From: Arthrobacter cavernae
Lineage (GTDB): Bacteria > Actinomycetota > Actinomycetes > Actinomycetales > Micrococcaceae
Direction: 5' to 3'
Assembly (NCBI RefSeq): GCF_017368795.1
Contig: NZ_JAFNLL010000026.1
Span: 1 to 64,000, forward strand
Length of the DNA stretch: 64,000 nt
In this document: positions 26,032 to 34,507 of the stretch, one piece after another
How positions within the stretch are numbered: position 1 is the first letter of the stretch
Layout of the letters: every line of letters starts with the position of its first letter
Made by a program: the position numbers and the translations under genes
The notes under the pieces: generated by a model
Database searches by the model: none
Seen by the model: only the letters and a program-made list of their open reading frames with translations
Told to the model about the DNA's origin: nothing

Positions 26032-27021
26032 ATGGACATCATCGCCAACACCGAACCGCCCGCCTCCTTCGCCCGGAGCCAGGAAAGCACCCGCCGGCCC
26101 CTCCGCGTGGCCCTGGTCCAGCACCGCTGGCGGGAAAACGCCGCAGAGCTGAGGTCGGTGCTGACCGGGGCCGTCGGCAAAGCCGCCGACGCCGGAGCCA
26201 GGGCCGTGTTCCTGCCGGAACTTACGCTGTCCAAATATCCGGCCAACGTCCGGGCCGGCAGCAACCCCGCCCGGAATGCCGAGGACCTGCTCAACGGCCC
26301 CACCTTCGAGTTCGCCGCCAACGCGGCCCGGAAACACTGCGTCACCGTGCACGCCTCGCTCTACGAGCGCTCAGACGGAAACGACGGACTGGGCTTCAAC
26401 ACCGCCATCCTCGTCGCGCCCCAGGGCGAGCTGCTGGCACGCACCCGCAAGACCCACATTCCCGTCAGCGCCGGCTACTACGAGGACACCTACTTCCGCG
26501 CCGGACCGGCCGTCGACGCCTACCCCGTGTACCGCCCCGCGGAACTGGACGGGGCCGCCGTCGGACTCCCCACCTGCTGGGACGAATGGTTCCCGGAGGT
26601 CGCCCGGCTATATTCGCTGGCCGGCGCGGAAATCCTGGTCTACCCCACGGCCATCGGCTCGGAGCCGACCTTCCCGGAGTTCGACCACCAGCCGCTGTGG
26701 CAGCACGTGATCACAGGCCACGGCATCACGAACGGCACGTTCATGGTGGTCCCCAACCGGACGGGCGACGAAGGCGACATCAACTTCTACGGTTCCTCGT
26801 TCATTTCCGATCCCTACGGCCGAGTCCTGGTCCAGGCGCCGCGGGACCGGGAAGCCGTTCTGGTAGCCGACCTCGACCTGGACCAGCGCAAGGACTGGCT
26901 GGACCTGTTCCCGTTCCTGACCACGCGCCGCCCCGACACCTACGCCGGGCTCACCCGGGAAGTCGATTTTGACCGCCCGTACGGGGCGGTATCCGCCAAG
27001 CAGACCGCGGCCCAGCCATGA
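26032..27021 (+). CDS. aguB: N-carbamoylputrescine amidase (nitrilase superfamily)
   Basis: 329 residues, about 30 longer than usual because of an N-terminal extension before LRVALVQHRW. The Glu-Lys-Cys triad is visible: FLPELTLSKYP (Glu), RKTHIPVSAGYYEDTYF (Lys) and LPTCWDEWFPEVARLY (Cys). The GYYED and TCWDEWFPE contexts are those of N-carbamoylputrescine amidases, which yield putrescine, CO2 and ammonia. It overlaps aguA by 4 bp, which strongly supports the agmatine-to-putrescine assignment. Confidence 0.92.
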   Translation: MDIIANTEPPASFARSQESTRRPLRVALVQHRWRENAAELRSVLTGAVGKAADAGARAVFLPELTLSKYPANVRAGSNPARNAEDLLNGPTFEFAANAARKHCVTVHASLYERSDGNDGLGFNTAILVAPQGELLARTRKTHIPVSAGYYEDTYFRAGPAVDAYPVYRPAELDGAAVGLPTCWDEWFPEVARLYSLAGAEILVYPTAIGSEPTFPEFDHQPLWQHVITGHGITNGTFMVVPNRTGDEGDINFYGSSFISDPYGRVLVQAPRDREAVLVADLDLDQRKDWLDLFPFLTTRRPDTYAGLTREVDFDRPYGAVSAKQTAAQP

Positions 27022-28037
27022 GCTGGATGATGCCGAGCGAGACGGCCCGCCAGGAAAAGGTCTGGATGGCATTTCCGCCGGAGAGATCCTCGATAGGGCA
27101 CACCGCGGAAGAAACCCATGAGGCCCGCACAGCGTGGGCAGCCGTGGCACATGCTGTGGCGGAATTCGAGCCGGTCACCATGGTCGTGGACCCGCCGGAC
27201 ATGGCGGCCGCGCGGACCTATCTTTCGGCTGGCATTGACCTCGTGGAAGCGCCCCTCGACGACGCCTGGATGCGGGACATCGGGCCCACATTCGTGACCG
27301 GAGACGACGGCCGGCTGGGCGGGGTGGACTGGGTCTTCAACGGCTGGGGGCAGCAGGAATGGGCCAGCTGGGGCAAGGATTCCGGGGTCGGTGCGGAAGT
27401 GGTGAGGCTGGCCGGGGCGGAGCTGCTGGACAGCCCGCTGGTCAATGAAGGCGGCGGGATCCAGGTGGACGGTCTGGGCACCGTGCTGGTCACCGAGACG
27501 GTGCAGCTGGATAAGTTCCGGAACCCGCACCTGACCAAGGCGGACGTCGAAGCCGAGCTGGCCCGCACCATCGGCGCCACGCATATCATCTGGCTGCCGC
27601 GCGGGCTGACCCGTGATTCGCAGGAACTCGGAACCCGCGGACACGTGGACATCGTGGCCGCCATCCCGTCGCCCGGTGTGCTGCTGGTCCACTCCCAGCG
27701 CAACCCTTCGCACCCGGACTTCCAGATCACCGCCGATATCATCGCGATGCTCGCCGGGACCCGGGATGCGCAGGGCCGTGCCTGGGACATCGTGGAGGTA
27801 CCGGCCCCGGACACGCTGCGTGACGAGCTCGACTGGGTCGACTACAGCTACATCAACCATCTGGTGGTGAACGGCGGCGTCATCGCCTGCAGTTTCGACG
27901 ACCCCGCGGACGCGGGAGCCCGCCGGATCCTGGAGCAGGCGTATCCGGGCCGCGAAGTAGTGATGGTCGATGCCCGCCCCATCTTCGCCAGGGGCGGCGG
28001 CATCCATTGCATCACCCAGCATCAGCCCGCCGTCTGA
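27018..28037 (+). CDS. aguA: Agmatine deiminase
   Basis: A 339-residue guanidino-modifying enzyme converting agmatine to N-carbamoylputrescine and ammonia. Family motifs: MPSETARQEKVWMAFP at the start, DDAWMRDIGPTFV, LVNEGGGIQVDGLGT, TRGHVDIVAAIPSPG (catalytic His) and ARGGGIHCITQHQP with the nucleophilic Cys near the C-terminus. Start ATG coupled to the aguB stop. Together with aguB it gives the two-step route from agmatine to putrescine. A strong hairpin terminator follows 15 bases after the stop. Confidence 0.95.
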   Translation: MSWMMPSETARQEKVWMAFPPERSSIGHTAEETHEARTAWAAVAHAVAEFEPVTMVVDPPDMAAARTYLSAGIDLVEAPLDDAWMRDIGPTFVTGDDGRLGGVDWVFNGWGQQEWASWGKDSGVGAEVVRLAGAELLDSPLVNEGGGIQVDGLGTVLVTETVQLDKFRNPHLTKADVEAELARTIGATHIIWLPRGLTRDSQELGTRGHVDIVAAIPSPGVLLVHSQRNPSHPDFQITADIIAMLAGTRDAQGRAWDIVEVPAPDTLRDELDWVDYSYINHLVVNGGVIACSFDDPADAGARRILEQAYPGREVVMVDARPIFARGGGIHCITQHQPAV

Positions 28038-28052
28038 CCGCGGCAGCCATGC

Positions 28053-28098
28053 AGCCCGCTGCTGTGGGCGACGTGCCCGTCGCCCACAGCAGCGGGCT
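28053..28098 (+). terminator. Strong terminator of the agmatine operon
   Basis: A perfect 20-bp stem (28053-28072 with 28079-28098, starting AGCCCGCTGCTGTGGG) with a 6-base loop, followed by TT. It lies right after the aguA stop. Confidence 0.8.
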
Positions 28099-28151
28099 TT
28101 CCACGGCAATACCACGGGTAATCTCGTCTGAGCCGCTGCCCGGCACTGCAC

Positions 28152-28505
28152 ATCAGCAAGGAACGCCTGGACGACCTGGTGGCCGAGAACGCCGGACTGG
28201 ACCTGGTCCCCGTGGCCGGCGACATCTCCGCCGAAGAGACCGTGGCCGCCGTCGTCGCGGCCGCCGGCGGACGGGTCGACGCCCTGGCGAACGTCGCCGG
28301 CATCATGGACAACTTCGCCCCGATCCACGAGGTGGACGACGACCTCTGGGGCCGCGTCTTCCGGATCAACGTCACCGCCCTCATGCGCCTCACCCGCGCC
28401 GTGGTGCCGCTGATGCTGGAAGCCGGCACCGGCTCCGTTGTCAACGTCGCCTCCGAAGCCGGCCTGCGCGGGTCCGCCGCCGGTGCCGCCTACACGGCGT
28501 CTTAG
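28152..28505 (+). pseudogene. Short-chain dehydrogenase remnant (both ends missing)
   Basis: In-frame SDR core: ISKERLDDLVAENAGLDLVPVAGDIS, VDALANVAGIMDNFAPI (NAG motif), RINVTALMRLTRAVVPLML, and SVVNVASEAGLRGSAAGAAYTAS with the catalytic Ser and Tyr. The N-terminal TGxxxGxG cofactor motif is absent. The frame stops (TAG at 28503-28505) just where the catalytic Lys should follow. This is an internal fragment, not an active enzyme. It lies between the agmatine terminator and a toxin-antitoxin operon. Confidence 0.8.
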
Positions 28506-28514
28506 CCGATTTCG

Positions 28515-28534
28515 CGCTAATGTACATTTCAGCG
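28515..28534. promoter_or_regulatory. Probable autoregulatory operator of the Phd/RelE-type operon
   Basis: AATGTACATT (28519-28528) is a perfect 10-bp palindrome, flanked by CGCT (28515-28518) and AGCG (28531-28534), 20-40 bases upstream of the antitoxin ATG. Position and symmetry fit an antitoxin operator. Confidence 0.5.
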
Positions 28535-28555
28535 TAGGCTGCCTAAAATTGTGTC

Positions 28556-28822
28556 ATGAGCGAGATGACTGTGACCGATGCGCGGAGCAGGCTCTCCGAG
28601 GCCGTCGATACCGCGCGCGTAAGCCATGAACCGGTGTACCTGCTGCGCCGTGGCCGCCGCGTGGCTGCGTTGATCGACGCCGAGGACCTGGCCCGCCTGA
28701 TTGAGGCTGCCGAGGATCTGGAGGATCTCCGGGCGGCTAACACGGCTCGGACCGAAATGGCCGAGACTGGCGAAGGCCCCGTGCCTTGGGAGGAAGTCAA
28801 GGCGGAGCTGGGCCTGGCGTGA
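28556..28822 (+). CDS. Phd/YefM family antitoxin
   Basis: 88 residues. The N-terminal DNA-binding region MSEMTVTDARSRLSEAVDTARVSHEPVYLLRRGRRVAALIDAEDLARLIE is the Phd/YefM fold. The C-terminal acidic segment (ARTEMAETGEGPVPWEEVKAELGLA) would wrap the toxin. It overlaps the toxin start by GTGA, the normal type II arrangement of antitoxin first and toxin second. Confidence 0.92.
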   Translation: MSEMTVTDARSRLSEAVDTARVSHEPVYLLRRGRRVAALIDAEDLARLIEAAEDLEDLRAANTARTEMAETGEGPVPWEEVKAELGLA

Positions 28823-29079
28823 GCTATGCCGTGCAGCTCGCGCCGGCTGCCGTCCGGCAACTGCGCAAGCTCCCGCCCGACGCCCGCCGGCGCATCCAGG
28901 CCGCCATCGAGCTCCTCGCTGAAACACCCCGCCCACCTGGCGCCAAGAAACTGTCCGGAAGCAGCGGCGACTGGCGTGTCCGCACAGGCGATTACCGGAT
29001 CATCTATGAGATCCGGGATGAACAGCTCATCGTCCTGGTTCTCGCCATGGGCCACCGGCGGGATATCTACCAGCCCTAG
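28819..29079 (+). CDS. RelE/ParE-superfamily toxin
   Basis: 86 residues from GTG 28819. Family motifs: VQLAPAAVRQLRKLPPDARRRIQAAIELL, then GDWRVRTGDYRIIYEIRDEQLIVLVLAMGHRRDIYQ. The RVRxGDYRIIYEI core and final HRRDIY are typical of RelE, which cleaves mRNA on the ribosome. The key basic and Tyr residues are present, so it should be active. Confidence 0.92.
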   Translation: MSYAVQLAPAAVRQLRKLPPDARRRIQAAIELLAETPRPPGAKKLSGSSGDWRVRTGDYRIIYEIRDEQLIVLVLAMGHRRDIYQP

Positions 29080-29172
29080 GCACGGCCCACCCCGACACCC
29101 TCCGACAGCGGGTCTCGCCAGTTCGCGGTGCCGGTCCCTGAGGCTTGAGGCGCTCCGCGTGGGCCGCGTTGC

Positions 29173-29260
29173 TTCCTGACCTTCTTTGGATTCTCGAAGG
29201 CGGAAGTTCAATCTAAACGGGTTGAACTTGCACGCTGAGCTTCGCAAAGAAGGTCAGGAA
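29173..29260. repeat. Nested inverted repeat between two convergent toxin-antitoxin modules
   Basis: Outer 16-bp perfect arms are TTCCTGACCTTCTTTG (29173-29188) and its complement (29245-29260). An inner 8-bp stem is AAGTTCAA (29204-29211) with TTGAACTT (29222-29229). The 88-base structure lies between the RelE-like gene (+) and the nucleotidyltransferase toxin gene (-). It may terminate both transcripts, or it may be a small mobile element. Confidence 0.6.
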
Positions 29261-29310
29261 GGAGCGGCATCAGGGAAGGCGTGGAGAGCCGCGGTGGAGC
29301 CGCCAAATCT

Positions 29311-30105
29311 CTAGCTCTTCTTGAGCCTGTTCACCGGTGGCAGGCTGTGGTTGGCGGCCAGAATCCGGAGCGCATCCATGGCGATGATCCGCTCGGCCGG
29401 CTCCAGCAGCTGCCAGGACCTGTGCCCGTCGTCGGAGAGCACCCTGTGCAGGCTCAGGACGCGGGATTTATCGCTGCCTTTCATCAGTCCCACGGTTACC
29501 AGCGGGTTCCGGATGGTCGCACATAGGACCACGGCATCGTCGAGGTGTCTGTCCTTGTCGCGGGAGTCCTCCCTGTAGGCGGCACCCTTCAAGACCAGTG
29601 CGCCAAGGGGGTTGGGGATGCTGACGAGCACCGGGCCGTCGTCATCGGCGGTCATCCGGCAATTAACGGTGCGCTGTAAAGCCTGGGTGCCTCCGGGGAT
29701 CTGGAAAGGCCTGCGTCCTCCGAGACGCGGGATCTTGGCCGGTGCCAAGTGATCGGCAATCATCACATCGATCTGCTGTGCCCCTCGGACGAACCGGTGC
29801 GCCGGGGCGTCGTCGTCGATCGACTGCTGGAGCGTATAGCCCAGCTTGCTCAGGACGGCCACAACTGACGACGTCGCTGCCGCGCCTGTTTCGATGTGGA
29901 GGACGATGTCGACGTCGGCTGTCGGCCTGGAGACGGCAAGGCCGGCGGCTGCGGCATGCAGTTGGACCATGAGGCCACCGACCAGGGTCCACTGCGTGGA
30001 GGGGAGTGTCCTGGCCAGTTCTACGCACTGCGGCCAGGGAGTGCCCCAGCCGCCCGGTGGGACAGGGACGTCCCACAATTCGCGGTCATCGGCTGGCTCA
30101 GGCAT
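29311..30105 (-). CDS. AbiEii-like nucleotidyltransferase (putative type IV toxin)
   Basis: 264 residues from the ATG at 30105, which overlaps the upstream HTH gene's stop by 8 bp. Nucleotidyltransferase signature: LVGGLMVQLHAAAAG, then SRPTADVDIVLHI, that is GG(x)nRxTxDxD as in AbiEii/MenT-type enzymes. RFVRGAQQIDVMI adds a likely third acidic residue, and GALVLKGAAYREDSRDKDRHLDDAVVL a conserved helical part. Such proteins act as toxins by modifying tRNA or other substrates. The gene pair matches the HTH-antitoxin/NTase-toxin format. Confidence 0.75.
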   Translation of the reverse strand: MPEPADDRELWDVPVPPGGWGTPWPQCVELARTLPSTQWTLVGGLMVQLHAAAAGLAVSRPTADVDIVLHIETGAAATSSVVAVLSKLGYTLQQSIDDDAPAHRFVRGAQQIDVMIADHLAPAKIPRLGGRRPFQIPGGTQALQRTVNCRMTADDDGPVLVSIPNPLGALVLKGAAYREDSRDKDRHLDDAVVLCATIRNPLVTVGLMKGSDKSRVLSLHRVLSDDGHRSWQLLEPAERIIAMDALRILAANHSLPPVNRLKKS

Positions 30106-30793
30106 GGAGGAGTTCACTGATGACGCGCTGGCCGGCGCTGCGCTCACGGGAGGCGAGGGAGTTCATCATGTCTACGGCAATGGCGGCCACCGGTGCCCGG
30201 CCCGCCGCGAAGGGTTCGGCGAAGTCGACCTCATGGATGATGGCGTTGCCTTCGGGGTCCTGGACCATGCTGAACGCGTCGGCCAAGGCTTGTGCGTCCC
30301 CAGCCATTACATAGCCTTCGGCTATACCGCCGCCGCCGGCCATGCCGAATGTTGCCGCTGTGTTCTTGTCGCGCATGGCAGCGGCACCGCTGGCGATCAA
30401 ATGATCGTTCAGGGCGGCGAGTCCGTCCGGGCTGATCCTGAAACGGATCGTCTTGTCTTTGTTCCTGGCAAGGATGCACACGGCGTCGGCGTCCAGTTCG
30501 CGGAGCCTGGATTTCAGCCGGGACTTCTCTGAGGAAGAGATCCATGTGGGGTTCTGTCCCGAGAGCAGGGCCAAAGCAGCCCAGGCTGTCTTGGCCGTCC
30601 ATGCCCGGCCGCGGCGGGTCCCCCTGGCAGCGATTCGCTCGACTGAGGACCTGTCGATGAGAATCGTTTTCCCTGCTGTCCCAGCCGAGGTCAACTGGCC
30701 GGAGCTCAACAGTCGGTGGACGGACATCTTGCTGCGGCCGAGGCGGTCGGCGGACTCTGCGACGGTAAGTGCCGTGATTGCTGCTGCTGCCAT
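30098..30793 (-). CDS. HTH-domain antitoxin partner of the nucleotidyltransferase
   Basis: 231 residues. An N-terminal excisionase/MerR-like HTH (ITALTVAESADRLGRSKMSVHRLLSSGQLTSAGTAGKTILIDRSSVERI, ~6-55) is followed by a domain of unknown type (ARNKDKTIRFRISPDGLAALNDHLIASGAAAM). It lies upstream of and overlaps the toxin gene. It likely represses its own promoter, where direct repeats lie (30815-30864). Confidence 0.7.
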   Translation of the reverse strand: MAAAAITALTVAESADRLGRSKMSVHRLLSSGQLTSAGTAGKTILIDRSSVERIAARGTRRGRAWTAKTAWAALALLSGQNPTWISSSEKSRLKSRLRELDADAVCILARNKDKTIRFRISPDGLAALNDHLIASGAAAMRDKNTAATFGMAGGGGIAEGYVMAGDAQALADAFSMVQDPEGNAIIHEVDFAEPFAAGRAPVAAIAVDMMNSLASRERSAGQRVISELLHA

Positions 30794-30814
30794 GCACTAA
30801 TAGTTACGCGTCTA

Positions 30815-30864
30815 TCGAATAGTGTCAAAGCGCTAACCGTTATACATCTAACGATAAGTGTCAA
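30815..30864. promoter_or_regulatory. Repeats upstream of the HTH/nucleotidyltransferase operon
   Basis: Two related direct repeats, TCGAATAGTGTCAA (30815-30828) and ACGATAAGTGTCAA (30851-30864), begin 36 bp apart. A CGTTA-N6-TAACG inverted repeat lies at 30838-30853. They sit in the gap between the antitoxin and the divergent SUMF1-type gene. Confidence 0.45.
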
Positions 30865-30916
30865 CTCTCGTGCTGCATCGGACGCTGGTCATGCGCGCCA
30901 TTTAGGCTTAGCTCCC

Positions 30917-31678
30917 ATGGACACCAAGCCGCCACAACTCCTCAGCCTGCCCGGCGGCGAAATTGAGCTCCGTGACGCACGCACTGGCCGCAGCAACGCG
31001 GTGACCCTCACGGCCTTCCAAATTGGAAGAACCGCGGTGACGTGGGCCGAGTTTGGAGCGCCAAGGTATGGGAGCGGGCGCTCCCCTCACGCGCCGGCCC
31101 ACGGCCTCACATGGTTTGACGTCATCGAGTGGTGCAACGCCGCGTCTGTTGCGCAGGGCCTCACCCCGGCCTACGCGCGGAGCGGCCGCAAGGTCGAATG
31201 GGACGTGGCGGCCGATGGCTACCGGCTGCCCACGGAGGCCGAATGGGAATACGCCTGCCGCGCGGAAACTGCCGGGCCGCACTACGGTCCGCTCGATGAG
31301 GTCTCCTGGACGGCGCTGGACGGGCTGTCTGCGCCAACCGACGTCGCGCTCAAGGCTCCCAACGATCTCGGTGCGTACGACATGCTGGGCAACGTCTGGG
31401 AGTGGTGCTGGGACTACGCCGATCCGGCCAGATACGCGGACTACAGGACATTCCGCGGTGGAGGTTGGGCTGACGACGCGTGGAACGTGCGCGCGTCGGT
31501 GCGCCGTGGCAGCGCGCCTGACGCTGTCCTGGAAGACGTCGGATTCCGGGTGGCACGTAGTGCCTGCGGGCAGCCCACCGTAAAAGCCGCGCAGGGGTGG
31601 TCAGACGAAGCTGACCGCGATCGGGCTAAAGTCCGCGGCCCGATCCCGTTTGGCTGGACCCCTCTGCGGTTTGACTGA
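30917..31678 (+). CDS. SUMF1/FGE-sulfatase domain protein
   Basis: 253 residues from the ATG at 30917. The formylglycine-generating-enzyme fold is evident: FQIGRTAVTWAEFG, GLTWFDVIEWCNAASVAQGL, GYRLPTEAEWEYACRAETAG, APNDLGAYDMLGNVWEWCWDYA and RTFRGGGWADD, ending DVGFRVARSA. The Cys pair needed by true FGE is not clearly present in the usual spacing, and no sulfatase gene is adjacent. It may be one of the many SUMF1-like proteins with other roles. It is divergent from the toxin-antitoxin operon. Confidence 0.8.
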   Translation: MDTKPPQLLSLPGGEIELRDARTGRSNAVTLTAFQIGRTAVTWAEFGAPRYGSGRSPHAPAHGLTWFDVIEWCNAASVAQGLTPAYARSGRKVEWDVAADGYRLPTEAEWEYACRAETAGPHYGPLDEVSWTALDGLSAPTDVALKAPNDLGAYDMLGNVWEWCWDYADPARYADYRTFRGGGWADDAWNVRASVRRGSAPDAVLEDVGFRVARSACGQPTVKAAQGWSDEADRDRAKVRGPIPFGWTPLRFD

Positions 31679-31717
31679 ACTGGAGAGAGCGACACCTGAA
31701 GATGGTCAGCAGCCCGG

Positions 31718-32182
31718 TTAGCGGAGGTGCTGGATGAGGGCGTCGAGGATCGGCAGTTGGCCGCCCACCAGTTTGGTGCGGGCTTCGGTCTCGCTGGCCC
31801 AGCAGGCGTCGTCGATCTCAGGGTAGCTCCGGACTATGCCGGAGCCCCTCGGCCATTCCAAGTCAAAGGTGTTGCTCACGATTCGTCCGGGTTCAAAGTC
31901 CGACTCGGCCGTGAAAACAGTGACGACCTTGCCCGAGGGTTGCCGGAAGGCGCCCAGCAGTAGGTAGTCGACGGCGGGTGCGGGAGTGCCGATCTCCTCG
32001 GCGAACTCACGGTGCGCGGCCGCCAGAGGGTCCTCGTCTTCGGTGTACTCGCCTTTGGGAATGGACCAGGCCCGGGCGTCCTTGTGCGCCCAGAAGGGTC
32101 CGCCCATGTGCGCTATCCACACCTCCAGTTCCGCTGCAGCGCTCCGGCGGTACAGCAGGATGCCCGCGCTCCGAACGGTCAT
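31718..32182 (-). CDS. Nudix hydrolase
   Basis: 154 residues from the ATG at 32182 with GGGAGGGAAA directly upstream. The Nudix box GEYTEDEDPLAAAHREFAEEIG fits GX5EX7REUXEEXGU exactly. The N-terminus SAGILLYRRSAAAELEVWIAHMGGPFWAHKDARAWSIPKG places it near the diadenosine/NTP-cleaning MutT-type subgroup with WSIPKGE. Substrate unknown. A longer upstream frame is not plausible because it crosses the palindrome at 32229-32265. Confidence 0.92.
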   Translation of the reverse strand: MTVRSAGILLYRRSAAAELEVWIAHMGGPFWAHKDARAWSIPKGEYTEDEDPLAAAHREFAEEIGTPAPAVDYLLLGAFRQPSGKVVTVFTAESDFEPGRIVSNTFDLEWPRGSGIVRSYPEIDDACWASETEARTKLVGGQLPILDALIQHLR

Positions 32183-32228
32183 TTTCCCTCCCACAACGGG
32201 CCGTTGATGCAGAGCACCACTCAAGGCA

Positions 32229-32265
32229 AGAGTACGACGGCGGGAGGCTCCCGCCGTCGTACTCT
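32229..32265. repeat. Intergenic palindrome, GACGACGGCGGGA family (copy 1)
   Basis: A perfect 37-base palindrome with 18-bp arms starting AGAGTACGACGGCGGGAG and a one-base centre. It lies between divergent genes (Nudix - and GPP34 +), so at this copy it cannot be a simple terminator for either. Confidence 0.7.
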
Positions 32266-32309
32266 CGCCTGCCGTTGTAGTGGCCGCCCAACTGCGCCAC
32301 CATGATCCT

Positions 32310-32948
32310 ATGGATGCTGAAACACCGAAAGACGGGGAGCTGAGCCTTCCCCAGGCATTTCTACTACTGGCAACGGACGACAAGGGCGGCGAGCCCGAAC
32401 TGCCGGCGTTCGTCCTCAGGGTCGCAGTGGCAGGCGCAGTCTTGGCCGAGCTGGAACTGCTCGGCGCAATAGAGCTGCAGGGGAAGCGCGTCAGGGCCAC
32501 CGGCGCCGCCCCGGAATCGGAGTTCCAGCACCAGCTGGAACTCATCCGTGAAAAGTCACGGCCCCACACTCCCAAACGCTGGGTCGCCATGCTGGAGAGC
32601 CGCGCCGAACTGCACCGTCTCTACGAGGGGATGGCGTCGCTGGGCGTCGTGGAGCATGTCGGCGAAAAACGCCTGGGCCTGTTCAAGACCACGCGGTATC
32701 CGGAGAAGGACCACGCTCCGGAAGCCGCGCTGCTGCAAAAGGTCCAAGCCGTACTCGGCGGTGCGCCGTCCGATTCCAGGACCACGGCTCTGACGGCCCT
32801 GCTTTATGCGGCAGGGCTGCTGGACAGGCTCTTCCCGGGAGCAGAACAAATCCGGGCGAGGGCATTGGCGAAGGACCATTGGCCCTCCCGTGCGGTGGTG
32901 GACGAACTGCGCATGGTCAGGATGGCGGAAGCGGAAGCCGCAACGTAG
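32310..32948 (+). CDS. GPP34 family protein (Golgi phosphoprotein 3-like)
   Basis: 212 residues from the ATG at 32310. The GPP34 fold is seen in LSLPQAFLLLATDDKGGEPELPAFVLRVAVAGAVLAELELLGAI and SLGVVEHVGEKRLGLFKTTRYPEKD, followed by ALLYAAGLLDRLFP. In eukaryotes GOLPH3 binds PI4P at the Golgi; actinobacterial homologues are common, cytosolic and of unknown function. Transcribed alone and convergent with the MFS gene. Confidence 0.85.
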   Translation: MDAETPKDGELSLPQAFLLLATDDKGGEPELPAFVLRVAVAGAVLAELELLGAIELQGKRVRATGAAPESEFQHQLELIREKSRPHTPKRWVAMLESRAELHRLYEGMASLGVVEHVGEKRLGLFKTTRYPEKDHAPEAALLQKVQAVLGGAPSDSRTTALTALLYAAGLLDRLFPGAEQIRARALAKDHWPSRAVVDELRMVRMAEAEAAT

Positions 32949-32985
32949 AGCGCACTGTTCGCCGGAAGCGGACGGCGGTACGCCC

Positions 32986-34422
32986 CTACTCGTCCACAGG
33001 GGGCGGTGCTGCCGTCTCCTGTGCTTCTGCAGCCGCCTGCGCATACGTCGCCGAGACCCGGCGGTAGACCGGGGTCAGGAAGGCCAGCAGCGCGGCCGCG
33101 ATCATGATGATCCCGGCCACCAGGAACACCAGGGCAATGCCGCGGGACACGCCCTCGCCCAGCAGCGGGGCCAGTTGGGCGGCGCCCTCAGCGGACCGCG
33201 CGTACGGGATGATCCAGACCTGGGCTATCGGCGCAATGAGGAACGCAGTGATCGGCGCGGCCGCGGACTCGAACGCCATGGCGAATCCGAAGACCCGGCC
33301 CTGCCGGGGCAGGGGCACCACCTGCTGGATGACAGTCTGTTCGGCGGCCTCCACGAAAGGTATCAGGACCAGGTACAGCCAGATGCCGGCGACGTACAGC
33401 CATGCCCACTCCCGCAGCGTGAACACCGCACCGAGGAACCCCATCAGGAGCACCGCGATGAGCAGGGTGCGCAGCGGGTTGGACCCGAGCCCGAACTTGC
33501 CGATCAGCGCGCCGCCCACGAGCAACCCGGTGGAGCCGACGGCGAAGAAGGTCCCCCACAGCTCCACGGGGAACATCTCCAGGCCGTAGGGATCCATCAA
33601 CGCCATGTAGACGCCACCAATGAAGTTGTTGAACGTGGAGAACAGGATCAGTGCGAACAGTCCGGCAATGGCCAGCACGGCGGCGAGGGAGCCGCGCAGG
33701 TCGAAACCGCCGTGCGCGTCCGAGGCGGCCGCGCGCACCTCCTCGGGCATGCGCAAAGTGAGCAGGTGCACGAAGGCCAGCGCCGTGAGCACCAGGGAAA
33801 CGACGATCGTCCAGCCCATGCCCAGCAGCCCGATCGACAGCCCGGAGAGCACCGAGGTGACGATGAACATCAGTCCCTGCACCATGCCCACCAGCCCGTT
33901 GGCATTGGCCCGACGATCCGGGTCGATGAGGATGGTGACCGTGGTGGAGAGGGCGATGTTCCGCATGTTTTCCACCACCGCGCCGATCAGGATGACCATG
34001 GTGAAGATCCAGAACCACGGCTGTGTCAGGTCCAGCAGCCGGGCGGTGGGTATCATCAGGAACATGACCCCGGACAGCACGAACATCACCAGGGTGAAAC
34101 CGGCGGCGAAGCGCATCACGGCCAGCTTGCGGTAGCGGTCCACGAAGGTGCCGAAGCTGATGCTGGAAAGGGCGATCAACAGCATGTACGCGCCGCCGAC
34201 CACCCCGGTGGCGATCACGTTGCGCGTCTCCAGATACACCCAGAACGTCAGGGCGAACCACAGGTAGCTGGTGGTGATGTTGGCCAGGGCAGTGTTCACC
34301 AGGATCCCGGCGAACGTGCGGGACCGCTGTGCCGGACTGCGCAAGGACGTGTCGATGGCGTTCGGATCGGTCAGGCCTGGAGCCGCAGCGACCCCGGCCG
34401 GGGCCGATTCGTGCTCGGTCAT
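32986..34422 (-). CDS. MFS transporter
   Basis: 478 residues, about twelve helices, of the DHA3-like (macrolide efflux/enterobactin exporter type) group: YLWFALTFWVYLETRNVIATGVVGGAYMLLIALSSISFGTFVDRYRKLAVM near the start, and a long central region with IDPDRRANANGLVGMVQGLMFIVTSVLSG. The tail is Ala/Pro/Glu-rich. Substrate unknown. It lies downstream of the CapA-like gene on the same strand with an 85-bp gap, so co-transcription is possible. Confidence 0.88.
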   Translation of the reverse strand: MTEHESAPAGVAAAPGLTDPNAIDTSLRSPAQRSRTFAGILVNTALANITTSYLWFALTFWVYLETRNVIATGVVGGAYMLLIALSSISFGTFVDRYRKLAVMRFAAGFTLVMFVLSGVMFLMIPTARLLDLTQPWFWIFTMVILIGAVVENMRNIALSTTVTILIDPDRRANANGLVGMVQGLMFIVTSVLSGLSIGLLGMGWTIVVSLVLTALAFVHLLTLRMPEEVRAAASDAHGGFDLRGSLAAVLAIAGLFALILFSTFNNFIGGVYMALMDPYGLEMFPVELWGTFFAVGSTGLLVGGALIGKFGLGSNPLRTLLIAVLLMGFLGAVFTLREWAWLYVAGIWLYLVLIPFVEAAEQTVIQQVVPLPRQGRVFGFAMAFESAAAPITAFLIAPIAQVWIIPYARSAEGAAQLAPLLGEGVSRGIALVFLVAGIIMIAAALLAFLTPVYRRVSATYAQAAAEAQETAAPPPVDE

Positions 34423-34507
34423 GCGTCCCAGTTTACTGACAACAGACGGTAGTGGACACGGTCACAGCGATGTATCTCGCCTGCCGCCCGGGGCTAAGCT
34501 GCCGCAG

